DNA from: CAYVUM01 sp964619055
Lineage (GTDB): Bacteria; Pseudomonadota; Alphaproteobacteria; Rhodospirillales; Defluviicoccaceae
DNA length: 64,000 nucleotides
NCBI GenBank assembly: GCA_964619055.1
Contig: CAZUDB010000008.1
Location: 1-64,000, forward strand
Reading direction: 5' to 3'
Made by a program: the position numbers and the translations under genes. Positions 9,182-17,157 of the stretch are shown here, in pieces; the first letter of the stretch is position 1, and each line of letters opens with the position of its first letter. A model generated the notes under the pieces. It did no database searches. It saw only the letters and a program-made list of their open reading frames with translations, and was not told the origin of the DNA.

Positions 9182-9741
9182 TAATCGAGCTGTTGGAGAG
9201 CGGGGTGGCGGTTCTGTCGCTCCACAATCCCAAGGTTATGTGCGGCGCGCCCAGTGTCGACTAGGGACCAAGTTTTCATCGGACTGATCTTTGTCCTGCA
9301 GCCTGTGTTCCTTTGCGCGGGCCTTCGGGTTCTCCTCGGACGCCAGCGTAGGAAGGACTCAGCGCCGATCACTAACACGTGCTTAGAGCCGCGCCTTGTT
9401 CGGGCGCGATGTCACGAAGTTTGCTCAAGTTATGTTATCAAAACAATTTCATAAGATGTAAAAACAAGAAAGAAAAAACCCAAAATTTGGTGTAAAACGC
9501 GACAGTTAACGCCGACTCTCCCAAGGCCAATGATGTCAGCGGGATCTGAGGCGAGCAACCTTGGGTTGTTCTTAAAAAATTAATAAAAACGAAAAAAAAT
9601 CATCACAATCTATCATTAATTTGTGTTGTCGAAATAGGGGCATTTCACAACTCGTGGAAAGCGCTTCTTTTGCCAAATCACTGCGGCAGTGCTGCAGCAG
9701 TGGTAAGATGATCCTTGTTAGGTAATAGGGGGATAGACATC
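9182..9741. other. Intergenic region, AT-rich, promoter of the WWQW-type exported protein gene
   Basis: No convincing gene in 560 bases. A 66-codon frame at 9254-9454 has no ribosome site and no recognisable content. From about 9425 to 9640 the sequence is strikingly AT-rich with A tracts, which fits a promoter or nucleoid-protein-binding region for the gene starting at 9742. Shine-Dalgarno-like AGGGGGA lies at 9727-9733. Confidence 0.45.
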
Positions 9742-10521
9742 ATGGGACTGTTTTCTAAGGCGGCCGCCACGGCCGTCATCGCTCTTACTGTATCCAACGC
9801 GTCGGCCAGCGTCGTTGATCCGGACGCGCTCGTCGAGGGCGAGTCGATCGGCTTTTGGACGGGTGAATGGTGGCAATGGGTCATCAATCAATCGCCTGAC
9901 GATAACGCCTTCACGGTGCCTGAAAATCCCGCAGTCGGTCAGTCGGGCCCGGTCTGGTTCCTGGCCGGTACCTTCGGCAACGAGATTGGCGACCCCACGG
10001 TGCGCAAGATCCACATTCCGGAGGACACCTACGTGTTGTTCCCCATGGTGATCAGTTTGGCGCTGGCACCTTTCGATGGGGATACAGAAGAAGAATTGAG
10101 GATGGCGCTGGAAGAAGCGCAAGCTGACGTTGCTCCCTTTGCGAGTATCGACGGCGTGCTGGTCGAAATCATCACCGGCCTCCTGAGCGACGATTTTGAG
10201 ACGGAATCGCCCTTTCGCACTTTCGACATTCCGGCAAACAACCTGTTCGGGCTCACGCCCGAGGACTTCGGGCTTAATCCCGGGGATGATATCCCTCCAA
10301 CGGAAGGTCTGGCCAACGGCTGGTGGGTGATGCTGGAGCCGTTTGGACCGAATGAAACCAAGGTGCTCAACTACGGCGGCACGCTGTTCAATCCGGATGG
10401 CAGCCCGAGTTTCACAACCGAGGCGCTTGTCACCGTCACCACACCGGTCCCCGCCGGCGTTGCTTTGCTTGCCGTCGGTCTTGTCGGCCTGGGCGTCGCG
10501 GCCCGCCGCACGTCCGCTTAA
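9742..10521 (+). CDS. Exported protein with PEP-CTERM-like sorting tail (WWQW-type family)
   Basis: A 259-aa protein with an N-terminal signal peptide (to about ASA at residue 22) and a C-terminal tripartite tail: PVPAG motif, hydrophobic stretch VALLAVGLVGLGVAA, then RRTSA. This is the VPxxA variant of PEP-CTERM, a signal for exosortase processing at the inner membrane. The mature part has FWTGEWWQWVINQ, VGQSGPVWFLAGTFG and IHIPEDTYVLFPMV. I recognise this pattern from uncharacterised secreted bacterial proteins, but know of no assigned function. The ATG at 9742 has AGGGGGA about 8 bases upstream. It is a single-gene unit with its own terminator at 10551. Confidence 0.83.
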   Translation: MGLFSKAAATAVIALTVSNASASVVDPDALVEGESIGFWTGEWWQWVINQSPDDNAFTVPENPAVGQSGPVWFLAGTFGNEIGDPTVRKIHIPEDTYVLFPMVISLALAPFDGDTEEELRMALEEAQADVAPFASIDGVLVEIITGLLSDDFETESPFRTFDIPANNLFGLTPEDFGLNPGDDIPPTEGLANGWWVMLEPFGPNETKVLNYGGTLFNPDGSPSFTTEALVTVTTPVPAGVALLAVGLVGLGVAARRTSA

Positions 10522-10550
10522 CCAAGATAACTCAACCAATGATAAGGAAG

Positions 10551-10579
10551 CGACCCGCGCTCCCGCGCGGGTCGTTTTG
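10551..10579 (+). terminator. Rho-independent terminator after the PEP-CTERM-like gene
   Basis: A 10-bp stem, CGACCCGCGC at 10552-10561 paired with GCGCGGGTCG at 10566-10575, has a TCCC loop and a TTTT tail. It follows the stop codon at 10521 by 30 bases. Confidence 0.85.
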
Positions 10580-10603
10580 CTTGCGAGACGCCTTAACGAC
10601 AAT

Positions 10604-11404
10604 TCAGTTTGTTGATGGGGGCGGTCCGGCTTCGTCCAGCATGCCCCGGTAGGCGTCGTAGCTGGACGGAAAGCCGCCGGTGTAGTTCAGCCACGGCGTA
10701 ACCGGATAGCGGGTCGCGCCACCCTTGTGCGTGCCTTCCAACCCCTCAAGGACCGCGTCGATCATGGCGAAGGGAAAGCTGAACGCCACTTCGTGGTCCT
10801 GCACCTGGCCGAAGATGCGATCGCCCGTGCACGGCACAACCATCTGCGCCTCGCCGGTCGTTTTCGGCGCGATCGCCAAATCTGCACAGTCAATGCGCCC
10901 GCGAAAGACGGAGTTCATGGTCCCGCCCTTCGTCCACAGCACGGCTTGACCGAGCCGCATGATCTGGGCGGAGTTGCCGTAAATGATGACCGAGTCCGGT
11001 GTTCCGTGGGCCCGGCCCAGGGGTGCCGTGACAACGCCCACATATTGGCCTTCGGGCAGCTTTGGCACGCTCTCCTCACTGAGCCGTCCCGCCTCTAGGT
11101 TTTCGGTATAGAGGTCCACACACAGATTGCCATCCGTGTAGTGCGGTAAGCGCTTTTCCAAGCCCAACGCCATGGCGCCGAGCACGCAGGAGGAATCTTC
11201 CCGCCCCAGCGCCAATACCCAGCCGTAGCGCCGGCTCATGGAGATGGCCTGGCAGGTGGTGAAGCGATTGTTGAGGTCGCGCTCGGGGCGCTTGGCGCGC
11301 GGTGGTGCCTCGTCCCAGGAGGTGAGGAAACTGACGGCCACGGGAAAGCTGTTGAGACGCAAGTAGCTGTTCAGCGTCGTCTCATACTCGGCCAGCGTTG
11401 GCAT
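10604..11404 (-). CDS. DUF169 family protein
   Basis: A 266-aa cytoplasmic protein that matches DUF169. It starts with an N-terminal YETTLNSYLRLNSFPVAVSF, has FTTCQAISMSRRYGWVLALG with a conserved Cys and SSCVLGAMALGL with another Cys, and ends with a PCTGDRIFGQVQDHEVAFSFP segment. The family is widespread and has no settled biochemical role. The conserved Cys residues suggest metal or Fe-S binding in some members. The ATG at 11404 has GAAAGG 9 bases upstream. The MaoC-like gene lies about 100 bases upstream on the same strand, so the two could share a transcript. Confidence 0.85.
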   Translation of the reverse strand: MPTLAEYETTLNSYLRLNSFPVAVSFLTSWDEAPPRAKRPERDLNNRFTTCQAISMSRRYGWVLALGREDSSCVLGAMALGLEKRLPHYTDGNLCVDLYTENLEAGRLSEESVPKLPEGQYVGVVTAPLGRAHGTPDSVIIYGNSAQIMRLGQAVLWTKGGTMNSVFRGRIDCADLAIAPKTTGEAQMVVPCTGDRIFGQVQDHEVAFSFPFAMIDAVLEGLEGTHKGGATRYPVTPWLNYTGGFPSSYDAYRGMLDEAGPPPSTN

Positions 11405-11504
11405 CGATGGAGGCCTTTCGTGTGCGAAGTTGCTGTCGGCAAGGTGGCGCGTGGCCGCTGTCGGGTCTGCGTGGCTGCCGGGCCGGCCGCTGCCACGCCA
11501 ACGC

Positions 11505-11933
11505 TCAGCTCCGGGACGGCACCATGACGGTCGCAATGCCGTCGATGACGATCTTCTCGCCGACGCTGCAGGTGGTCGTGAGCTCCGCCAGCTTCTTATC
11601 GGGCGTCAGCTTCGCCACGGTCGCCCGCGCCACCAAGGTGTCGCCGATGCGCACCGGCGCTTTGAACTTTAGGGTCTGGTTGATGTAGATGCAGCCCGGT
11701 CCGGGCAGTTTGGTGCCAAGCACGGCGGAAATCAGCGCCGCACCCAACATGCCATGGGCGATCCGGCCCTTGAACATGGTGTTGGCCGCCCATTCCTCAT
11801 TGATGTGGACCGGGTTGGTGTCCCCAGACACGCCGGCAAACACGTAGATGTCCGATTCGGACACCGTCTTCGCGAACACTGCGGTCATCCCTTCCTTAAG
11901 GTCCTCGAAGTAGAAGCCGTTGAGGTCGTCCAT
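11505..11933 (-). CDS. MaoC-like (R)-specific enoyl-CoA hydratase
   Basis: A 142-aa single hot-dog-fold protein of the MaoC/PhaJ type. The hydratase motif is DTNPVHINEEWAANTMFKG, with the catalytic Asp and His, followed by RIAHGML. These enzymes add water to trans-2-enoyl-CoA to give (R)-3-hydroxyacyl-CoA, linking beta-oxidation to polyhydroxyalkanoate or other pathways. AAGGGAAA sits 5 bases before the ATG at 11933, which decides this start. Length and motif fit the family well. The true substrate chain length is unknown, and no PHA synthase is in the window. Confidence 0.9.
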   Translation of the reverse strand: MDDLNGFYFEDLKEGMTAVFAKTVSESDIYVFAGVSGDTNPVHINEEWAANTMFKGRIAHGMLGAALISAVLGTKLPGPGCIYINQTLKFKAPVRIGDTLVARATVAKLTPDKKLAELTTTCSVGEKIVIDGIATVMVPSRS

Positions 11934-12084
11934 GGCGTTTCCCTTTGTTCTGTGCCACTCGGCGGCGAACCCGTCGGGTGGCGTCTCTGCCGCACCGCAC
12001 AATTGTTTTTGCATTGCAAGATTATCAACCGCAGGGCCGGAGAACAAGGTCCCCGACGAGCCACAGCCGCGTTAAGTGAGGGGG

Positions 12085-12492
12085 CTATTTCTTCGGTGAA
12101 CGGGAAACCAACGGCGGCGTGATCCGCATGCCGCGGCGTTTTTGTGCGGCCGTTCCGGAAGTCCGAGCCTGTTTTGGCTGGGGGCGGTCAGCCTTGACCG
12201 CGGGCACTTCGAACAGGTTGCTGCGCTGCGTCTTCGTATTTTGACGGTGCTCAATCAGATTGAGCGTTCGCGTCACCGTTGGGTCCTGCACCGGCGGCCG
12301 CGCACCCGAGAGCAGGTGTTGCCGCGCAATGGCGCGGATCCGTGCCACCAGGGTCGGAAAGCGGTGGCGGGTCTCGCACCAGCGGGCATAGGCGGCAACG
12401 GTCCAGGGGTGGGCCGGCAATGGCTTCAGGCGACGCGCCCGGCACCATTCAACGAAGTGCTTCCAGGACTTGTCACTCACCCGTGAGCCCAT
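12085..12492 (-). CDS. Orphan tyrosine-recombinase core-binding (SAM-like) domain protein
   Basis: A small basic protein of about 135 aa; the start could be the ATG at 12492 or at 12504. Residues ~5-80 read like the N-terminal DNA-binding domain of phage integrase/XerD-type recombinases: SWKHFVEWCRARRLKPLPAH, then TVAAYARWCETRHRFPTLVA, then RIRAIARQHLLSGARPP. The tail is rich in Lys, Arg, Gln and Pro (TAAQKRRGMRITPP, RSPKK). There is no catalytic R-H-R-Y domain in this or the adjacent frames. It is either a remnant or a stand-alone DNA-binding protein. Confidence 0.6.
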   Translation of the reverse strand: MGSRVSDKSWKHFVEWCRARRLKPLPAHPWTVAAYARWCETRHRFPTLVARIRAIARQHLLSGARPPVQDPTVTRTLNLIEHRQNTKTQRSNLFEVPAVKADRPQPKQARTSGTAAQKRRGMRITPPLVSRSPKK

Positions 12493-12572
12493 GAGCGATG
12501 TCACCTGACCATGTCAGCAATCGTTGTCTCCAGGCTACACCGAGACGACAACGGTTGGTTTAGCGGACAATG

Positions 12573-13946
12573 TTACCCGGATGGGCCGTTTTGGGAAGGC
12601 CCGACATGTCGATCACGTGCGGATAGCCAAGCGAACCGCCCCGCCAGGAGGGCGGTGGAGACGATGCTGGCGACGAAGATGGCTTCAAACAGGCCCAGGA
12701 CACCTCGATCCAGCCGGAACGCGAGCACCGCCGCCAGCGGCGTCTGAACGATGAAATAGCTGAACACGTGACACCCCGTGGCGACCCAAGTGTCGCCGCG
12801 GCCGCGGAGTGCGTTGGCCAGCACCGCCTGGCCGCCGTCCGTGATCAGCAGCAGTGCCGAGAAGGCAACGACCGGCACGGCGACGGCGAGGACGGCAGCA
12901 TCGGTCGTATAGAAACCGGCGATGGTCCCCGGGGCGACCGCAAGCAGGATGGCAAGGACCCCCATGACGAGGCTGTTGACGCCAAGGCCGAGCCAGCCCG
13001 CACGTGCCGTGCCGGCCGGGTCCTTGGCACCGTAAGCGTGGCCCACACGGACGGCGGTGGCGCCGCCAAGGCCGACGGCCATCATGAAGATCAGTGCAAT
13101 CAGGTTGAGACCCAGCGCGTAGGTGGCCATGGCGACGGTCCCAAGCATGCCGGCGAACAAGCCCAGGATGCTGAAGGAGGTGGCCTCAACGCCGAGGCTG
13201 GCGCTGGCAGCAAGCCCGATGCGGCGCTGCAGGACCCAAGCCCGCCAGCCACCGGTGGGCCGCCGTCGAAGGCCTAGTCGGTCCCGATCCGGCAGCCACC
13301 ACACGTAGGCGACCAAACCGATGGCAAGCAGGGTGCGAACGGCCGTTGTCGCGACCGCGGCACCGGCGGCCCCCAAAGCTGGGATACTCCCGAAGCCGGG
13401 GATCAACAGGGCATTGAGGCCGACGTTGACCACGTTGGCGATCAGTACGGCGATCATGCCGGGCAGTGGCTTGCGGACGCCTTCCAGAAAGAAGCTGGAG
13501 GCCAGGAACACCAGCAGCGGCAGCAGACCAATTCCGAGAATACGCACCACGGGTCCGCCACCGGTGGCAAGATCCTGGTGTTGACCGAGGGCGGTAAGCA
13601 GGCTCTCGCCGAACCAAAACAGGACCGCCACCGCCCCTCCGACAATGGCTGCCACCGGCAAGGATCGGCGCCAGGCCGCGCCGCAATCGGCGGGACGGCC
13701 GGCCCCCAGGGCGCCGGCGGCCACCACCAGTGTCCCCAGCATGAGCCCCGTAGCGGTCAGCATCACCGCCGTAAGGGGCTGGAGCGCGATTCCCAGATAG
13801 GCCAGTTCCTGGGCGGAGTAGCGCCCCACCATGACCGTGTCGGCCAGCACGATCAGCATGATACCGGAGCGCGCGACGATAACCGGCGCGGCCAGGCGGA
13901 TCAGGTCGCGGACTTCCGAACCGCGCACCAGCGGATTGCGTCTCAT
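12573..13946 (-). CDS. MATE family multidrug/toxin efflux transporter
   Basis: A 457-aa inner-membrane protein with about 12 hydrophobic segments arranged as two related halves, as in NorM/DinF-type MATE transporters. The N-terminal LIRLAAPVIVARSGIMLI and DTVMVGRYSAQELAYLGIA match the conserved first helices. The second half has GLAASASLGVEATSFSILGL with the internal-repeat pattern, then GLGGATAVRVGHAYGAKDP. Such proteins export cationic drugs and metabolites against sodium or proton gradients. No regulator or outer-membrane partner lies next to it. It is a stand-alone gene upstream of the small core-binding-domain gene on the same strand. Confidence 0.92.
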   Translation of the reverse strand: MRRNPLVRGSEVRDLIRLAAPVIVARSGIMLIVLADTVMVGRYSAQELAYLGIALQPLTAVMLTATGLMLGTLVVAAGALGAGRPADCGAAWRRSLPVAAIVGGAVAVLFWFGESLLTALGQHQDLATGGGPVVRILGIGLLPLLVFLASSFFLEGVRKPLPGMIAVLIANVVNVGLNALLIPGFGSIPALGAAGAAVATTAVRTLLAIGLVAYVWWLPDRDRLGLRRRPTGGWRAWVLQRRIGLAASASLGVEATSFSILGLFAGMLGTVAMATYALGLNLIALIFMMAVGLGGATAVRVGHAYGAKDPAGTARAGWLGLGVNSLVMGVLAILLAVAPGTIAGFYTTDAAVLAVAVPVVAFSALLLITDGGQAVLANALRGRGDTWVATGCHVFSYFIVQTPLAAVLAFRLDRGVLGLFEAIFVASIVSTALLAGRFAWLSARDRHVGPSQNGPSG

Positions 13947-14027
13947 CGGGCTATAAGCTTTGGCGGGCGCGGGCGCGTCAGCGATCCGGCCACGTGGTCC
14001 AGGTCGGGAAAACCGAAACTGGCGGCG

Positions 14028-14744
14028 TTAACCGTCTGTCTTGGCTGCTGGTCGGCGGGCCGTTGCGGCCCGTCGGTTTTTCGGCTGTTTTGTGGGCGGA
14101 GCCGCCTTCGCGGGTGCGTCGGCAGCGGGGCTGCGCTCCGCCGACGGTGACGTGACGGGCTTAGCCGCCGCCGGCGTTCCGTTCGCCGGTACAGCGGTCG
14201 TGTCCGTGTCGGCCGATTGGTCGGGGCCCAAAATCTCCTCTTCGGCCTTGACCCAGAAATCAAGGGGGTTGCCGTAGGGCTCCCCCGCCTTGACCCAAAG
14301 TGCGTAGGCCAGATCCCGAATACGTTGCACGTAGTCGGGCGCGGAGAACTGCTCGAAGAAGTTGGCGACGGCGCGGTCGGCGCCCACTGTGGAGCCGGCG
14401 GCCCGCGCCGACTGCTCCATCATGGCCAGCATGTGTTTCTCGGCAGCAGACCAGAAGTCGAACGCGGACGTGTATTGCATGCCGGCGGCCTGCCACATCG
14501 TGAATGCCAGTTCTCGGGTTCGGTACACGTAGAGCGCACTCAATGACAGGCTTGGGTCCGGGCGCATTTGGGCGGTGGACAGGAAAGCGGCTCTGGTAAA
14601 GCGGGCCGAGGCGACGCTGGCCTCCAGGACCATGCGCTCCGCCATCAGCCAATAGTCGAAAGTTTGGCCGGCTTGCCCCTCCGCGGTTTGCCAGAGTTGG
14701 TATGCGAGGTTCCGGATCCGGTCCTCGATTTTCGTTTCCGTCAT
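14028..14744 (-). CDS. Protein with three DUF2934 repeats and a basic, Ala/Pro-rich tail
   Basis: A 238-aa protein. Three copies of the DUF2934 motif (I/R-x-LAY-LW-x-A-G...FDYW-x-AE) are visible: RIRNLAYQLWQTAEGQ...DYWLMAE at about 9-36, ELAFTMWQAAGMQ...FDFWSAAEKHM at about 78-105, and RIRDLAYALWVKAGEPYG with DFWVKAEEEIL at about 140-172. The remaining ~65 residues are low-complexity Ala/Pro/Lys/Arg, ending in NRRAATARRPAAKTDG, resembling histone-like tails that bind nucleic acid. DUF2934 has no established function. The Lys/Ala tail suggests DNA or RNA contact, which is inference. Confidence 0.8.
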   Translation of the reverse strand: MTETKIEDRIRNLAYQLWQTAEGQAGQTFDYWLMAERMVLEASVASARFTRAAFLSTAQMRPDPSLSLSALYVYRTRELAFTMWQAAGMQYTSAFDFWSAAEKHMLAMMEQSARAAGSTVGADRAVANFFEQFSAPDYVQRIRDLAYALWVKAGEPYGNPLDFWVKAEEEILGPDQSADTDTTAVPANGTPAAAKPVTSPSAERSPAADAPAKAAPPTKQPKNRRAATARRPAAKTDG

Positions 14745-14893
14745 CGGTTCGTCCCCACCTTACGTCTTCGCTCGTACAGCATACCGACACGCCCGCTTTT
14801 TTGGCAGTCAAAAACTGGAAAACCACGGGGCGACCGGCGGGCCCGTCGCCTTGCTTGTCGCGGGTCCTTCGCCTATGCTTGAACCCATTCGGC

Positions 14894-14967
14894 GCGGGTG
14901 TAGTTCAATGGTAGAACGACAGCTTCCCAAGCTTTAGACGAGGGTTCGATTCCCTTCACCCGCTCCA
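14894..14967 (+). tRNA. tRNA-Gly (anticodon CCC)
   Basis: A 74-nt cloverleaf: acceptor stem GCGGGTG pairs with CACCCGC, D-arm TAGTTCAATGGTAGAAC, anticodon loop TTCCCAA (anticodon CCC), T-arm GAGGGTTCGATTCCCTTC and an encoded CCA end. The anticodon stem, ACAGC against GCTTT, has one C-T mismatch at its second pair. The standard alphaproteobacterial version would be fully paired. Confidence 0.93.
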
Positions 14968-15071
14968 ATCGAACGGGGCGCATCGACGCTCTATCCTCCG
15001 ATTTGGACGCCTTTGTCAGCAACGCGGCGGTATTCAGAGCCTTCGTGGAGACAGCCAACTGCGGCCGTGTC

Positions 15072-15326
15072 TCAGCGGTCGCGACGATTGCCGAGCCGTG
15101 ACCGCGTACCGAGGCTCAAGATGAACAAACCGAAGAAGACCACCGCCGATCCCGCCATCCAATAAGGGAAGCGGTCTTCCATGGGCATCTCATCGGAGGC
15201 GGACCGCGCGATCAGAGCGCCCGAAAAGGCGACGGCCGCCCCGACGGTCCAATAAACCTGTCGAGGCAGCCGTTTCCAGAACGAGATGTCGTCCTTTGGG
15301 CCAGGCTCAGGTGCCGGCAAGAACAA
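15072..15326 (-). CDS. Small two-helix membrane protein downstream of the decarboxylase operon
   Basis: An 84-aa protein with two hydrophobic helices (VYWTVGAAVAFSGALIA at about residues 24-40 and YWMAGSAVVFFGLFILSL at about 55-72) and a basic C-terminus (TRSRLGNRRDR). Not recognised as a named family. It starts 10 bases after the stop of the sodium pump beta-subunit gene on the same strand, so it is probably translated from the same mRNA and may be an accessory subunit. The position resembles the small extra subunits of some methylmalonyl-CoA decarboxylase operons, but no sequence similarity to them was seen. Confidence 0.65.
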   Translation of the reverse strand: MFLPAPEPGPKDDISFWKRLPRQVYWTVGAAVAFSGALIARSASDEMPMEDRFPYWMAGSAVVFFGLFILSLGTRSRLGNRRDR

Positions 15327-15336
15327 CCCCCACGGA

Positions 15337-16611
15337 TCAGAGCGCGCCGCCGCCGGCAGCCCGGACGACGGTGATCAGCACGGCCGCGAACACGGCCGAC
15401 GTAATCACCCCCGAAATGCTGGCACCGAGTGCGTGCGGCATGATGATCGCGCCCGGATTGGCTTCGGACACCACCTTTTGGGCGACCTTTGCGCAGGTGG
15501 GCACGCAGGACACGCCAGCGATGCCGATAACGGGGTTGTAGTTGACGCCCTTGCGTTTGTGCCACCACCACATGGCGAGTCCACCCATGAGGCCGCCGAG
15601 CCCGGAGAACGTCAGGGCGATGATGCCGATGATCAGCAGGATCAGGACGGACGGGTCCAGGATCACGCTGGCTTCGCACAAGACGCCCAGCAGCAGGCCC
15701 AGGAAGAACGTTGCGCCGTACAGCACCGGCCCGGAGAAGGTCTCTTGGTAGTGGCTCAACCCCGATTCCCGGATGATGACGCCCGTGAACAGGGCCAGGA
15801 ACAGCGGTGCGGCCACCGGGAACAACAGGCACAGCGAGGTCGCCGCTACCACCGCGAATACAAGCTTCTCTCCGGACGTGATCGTGTGGGTGTGCTCCAT
15901 GGGCATCGGCAACGCACGCAGCTTCTTCGGTATGATCGCTTTGATCATGAAGGGATAGCCGCCGTAGGTGAGGCCCAGATAGAGGTACGCGACAACCGTG
16001 ATCGGGACAAACAGATCCTCGGACAGCATCAGCGCTGCGAATAGGATCATTGGTCCATCGGCACCGCCGATGGTCGCCGTCGCCGCCGCGTCGGCCAGCG
16101 GCAGCCCGAACAGCACGGCCAACGGAAACGCCACCAGTGTCCCGAACTCGGCACAGAGCGCGATGAACATGCTCTTGAACGGCCGTGCCATCACGAAGCC
16201 CACGTCCAGCAAGGAACCGATGCCGAAGAACACCAGGCACGCGATGAGACCGTTGGAAAAGGCGAACGAGTAAACGGGCTGCAGCCATTGAATCTGGAGA
16301 ATATCAACCCATTGGGTGCCCTCGGAGATCAGCGGGTTAAGGAATAAGGTGCCCTTGCCGAGCCCCGTTGCCTCGTCAATGGCGACGCCTTCGGCCACCA
16401 TTTTTTCCGGCACGAACATGACGGCCGCGTTGATGACCGCCATGCCGATTCCCATCGGCACCATGATCAGGGCCTCCAGGACACCCTTATTGCCCAGATA
16501 AATCAGCAGAAAGCCGATGGCGATGAGGAAAATCCGGCCCAACATTGTGGCGACGTCAGAGTCCGCCAGGGTCGAAATTCCCTGGAAGATGTCGATGAGT
16601 GCGAAGTCCAT
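15337..16611 (-). CDS. mmdB: Sodium ion-translocating decarboxylase, beta subunit (OadB/MmdB type)
   Basis: A 424-aa integral membrane protein, the sodium channel and decarboxylase subunit of biotin-dependent sodium pumps. Characteristic segments: GADGPMILFAALMLSEDLF (family GA-DGP motif), GGLGGLMGGLAMWWWHKRKG, then NPVIGIAGVSCVPTCAKVAQ, and NPGAIIMPHALGASISGVI. It decarboxylates the carboxybiotin carried by the small subunit and couples this to sodium export. It is the fourth gene of a minus-strand operon running carboxyltransferase, gamma/delta anchor, biotin carrier, beta. The complex most likely uses methylmalonyl-CoA, but oxaloacetate, malonyl-CoA or glutaconyl-CoA versions share this subunit. 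Confidence 0.92.
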   Translation of the reverse strand: MDFALIDIFQGISTLADSDVATMLGRIFLIAIGFLLIYLGNKGVLEALIMVPMGIGMAVINAAVMFVPEKMVAEGVAIDEATGLGKGTLFLNPLISEGTQWVDILQIQWLQPVYSFAFSNGLIACLVFFGIGSLLDVGFVMARPFKSMFIALCAEFGTLVAFPLAVLFGLPLADAAATATIGGADGPMILFAALMLSEDLFVPITVVAYLYLGLTYGGYPFMIKAIIPKKLRALPMPMEHTHTITSGEKLVFAVVAATSLCLLFPVAAPLFLALFTGVIIRESGLSHYQETFSGPVLYGATFFLGLLLGVLCEASVILDPSVLILLIIGIIALTFSGLGGLMGGLAMWWWHKRKGVNYNPVIGIAGVSCVPTCAKVAQKVVSEANPGAIIMPHALGASISGVITSAVFAAVLITVVRAAGGGAL

Positions 16612-16627
16612 GGCGGCTCTCGCACCA

Positions 16628-17032
16628 TCAACCGATGGTCATGAGGGGCTGACCCGAGTCGACGGTATCCCCCACTTTGACGTGGATGGCCGTGACGCTG
16701 CCGGCATGGTCGGAGGCGATGACCTGCTTCATCTTCATGGCTTCGATGACCGCCAGTTGCTGACCGGCCGTGACCGCGTCGCCGACTTTGACGCTGACTT
16801 CGAGGATCACGCCGCCCAGCGGTGAAACTTTGTCACCGGCGCCTGCAGCGGCTGGTGCTGCGGCCGGAGCGGGCGCAGGCGCAGGCGCGGCCGCCGGTGC
16901 CGGAGCGGACACGGGAGCGGCCATCCGCATGCCGGGCTGCGGGTACATGGTCGAGCCTGCGTCTTCAGTGACGTCCTCCACGACCACGTCATAGGTCTTC
17001 CCGTCGACGGTGATTTTCAGTTGCTTGGCCAT
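16628..17032 (-). CDS. mmdC: Biotin carboxyl carrier subunit of the sodium-pumping decarboxylase
   Basis: 134 aa. A short N-terminal beta domain (KQLKITVDGKTYDVVVEDV) is followed by an Ala/Pro-rich flexible linker at about residues 40-68 and a biotinyl domain with VIEAMKMKQ, the biotinylated Lys being about residue 100. The linker swings the biotin between the carboxyltransferase and the membrane beta subunit. It lies 16 bases upstream of the beta-subunit gene. The same architecture occurs in acetyl-CoA carboxylase BCCP, but the operon makes the sodium pump role clear. Confidence 0.92.
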   Translation of the reverse strand: MAKQLKITVDGKTYDVVVEDVTEDAGSTMYPQPGMRMAAPVSAPAPAAAPAPAPAPAAAPAAAGAGDKVSPLGGVILEVSVKVGDAVTAGQQLAVIEAMKMKQVIASDHAGSVTAIHVKVGDTVDSGQPLMTIG

Positions 17033-17157
17033 TTCTCCGGTCCCCAGTGTTTAACGCGGTTGGTTTCAACTTTCGCGGGTCGTCGCCGCAGCATCGCAAC
17101 GCCAGCCGAACGTGGTTGCCGCCGGCCCCGCGACGAGGCCGACGTCGATGGCGAACG

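Noticed and set aside
9254..9454. 66-codon frame after the SSS transporter gene
   Set aside because: No ribosome site, no motif and atypical content; not supported as a gene.
14873..15058. 61-codon open frame on the minus strand across tRNA-Gly, encoding a peptide that includes VKGIEPSSKAWEAVV
   Set aside because: It is the reverse reading of the tRNA-Gly gene, a well-known false protein in many databases.
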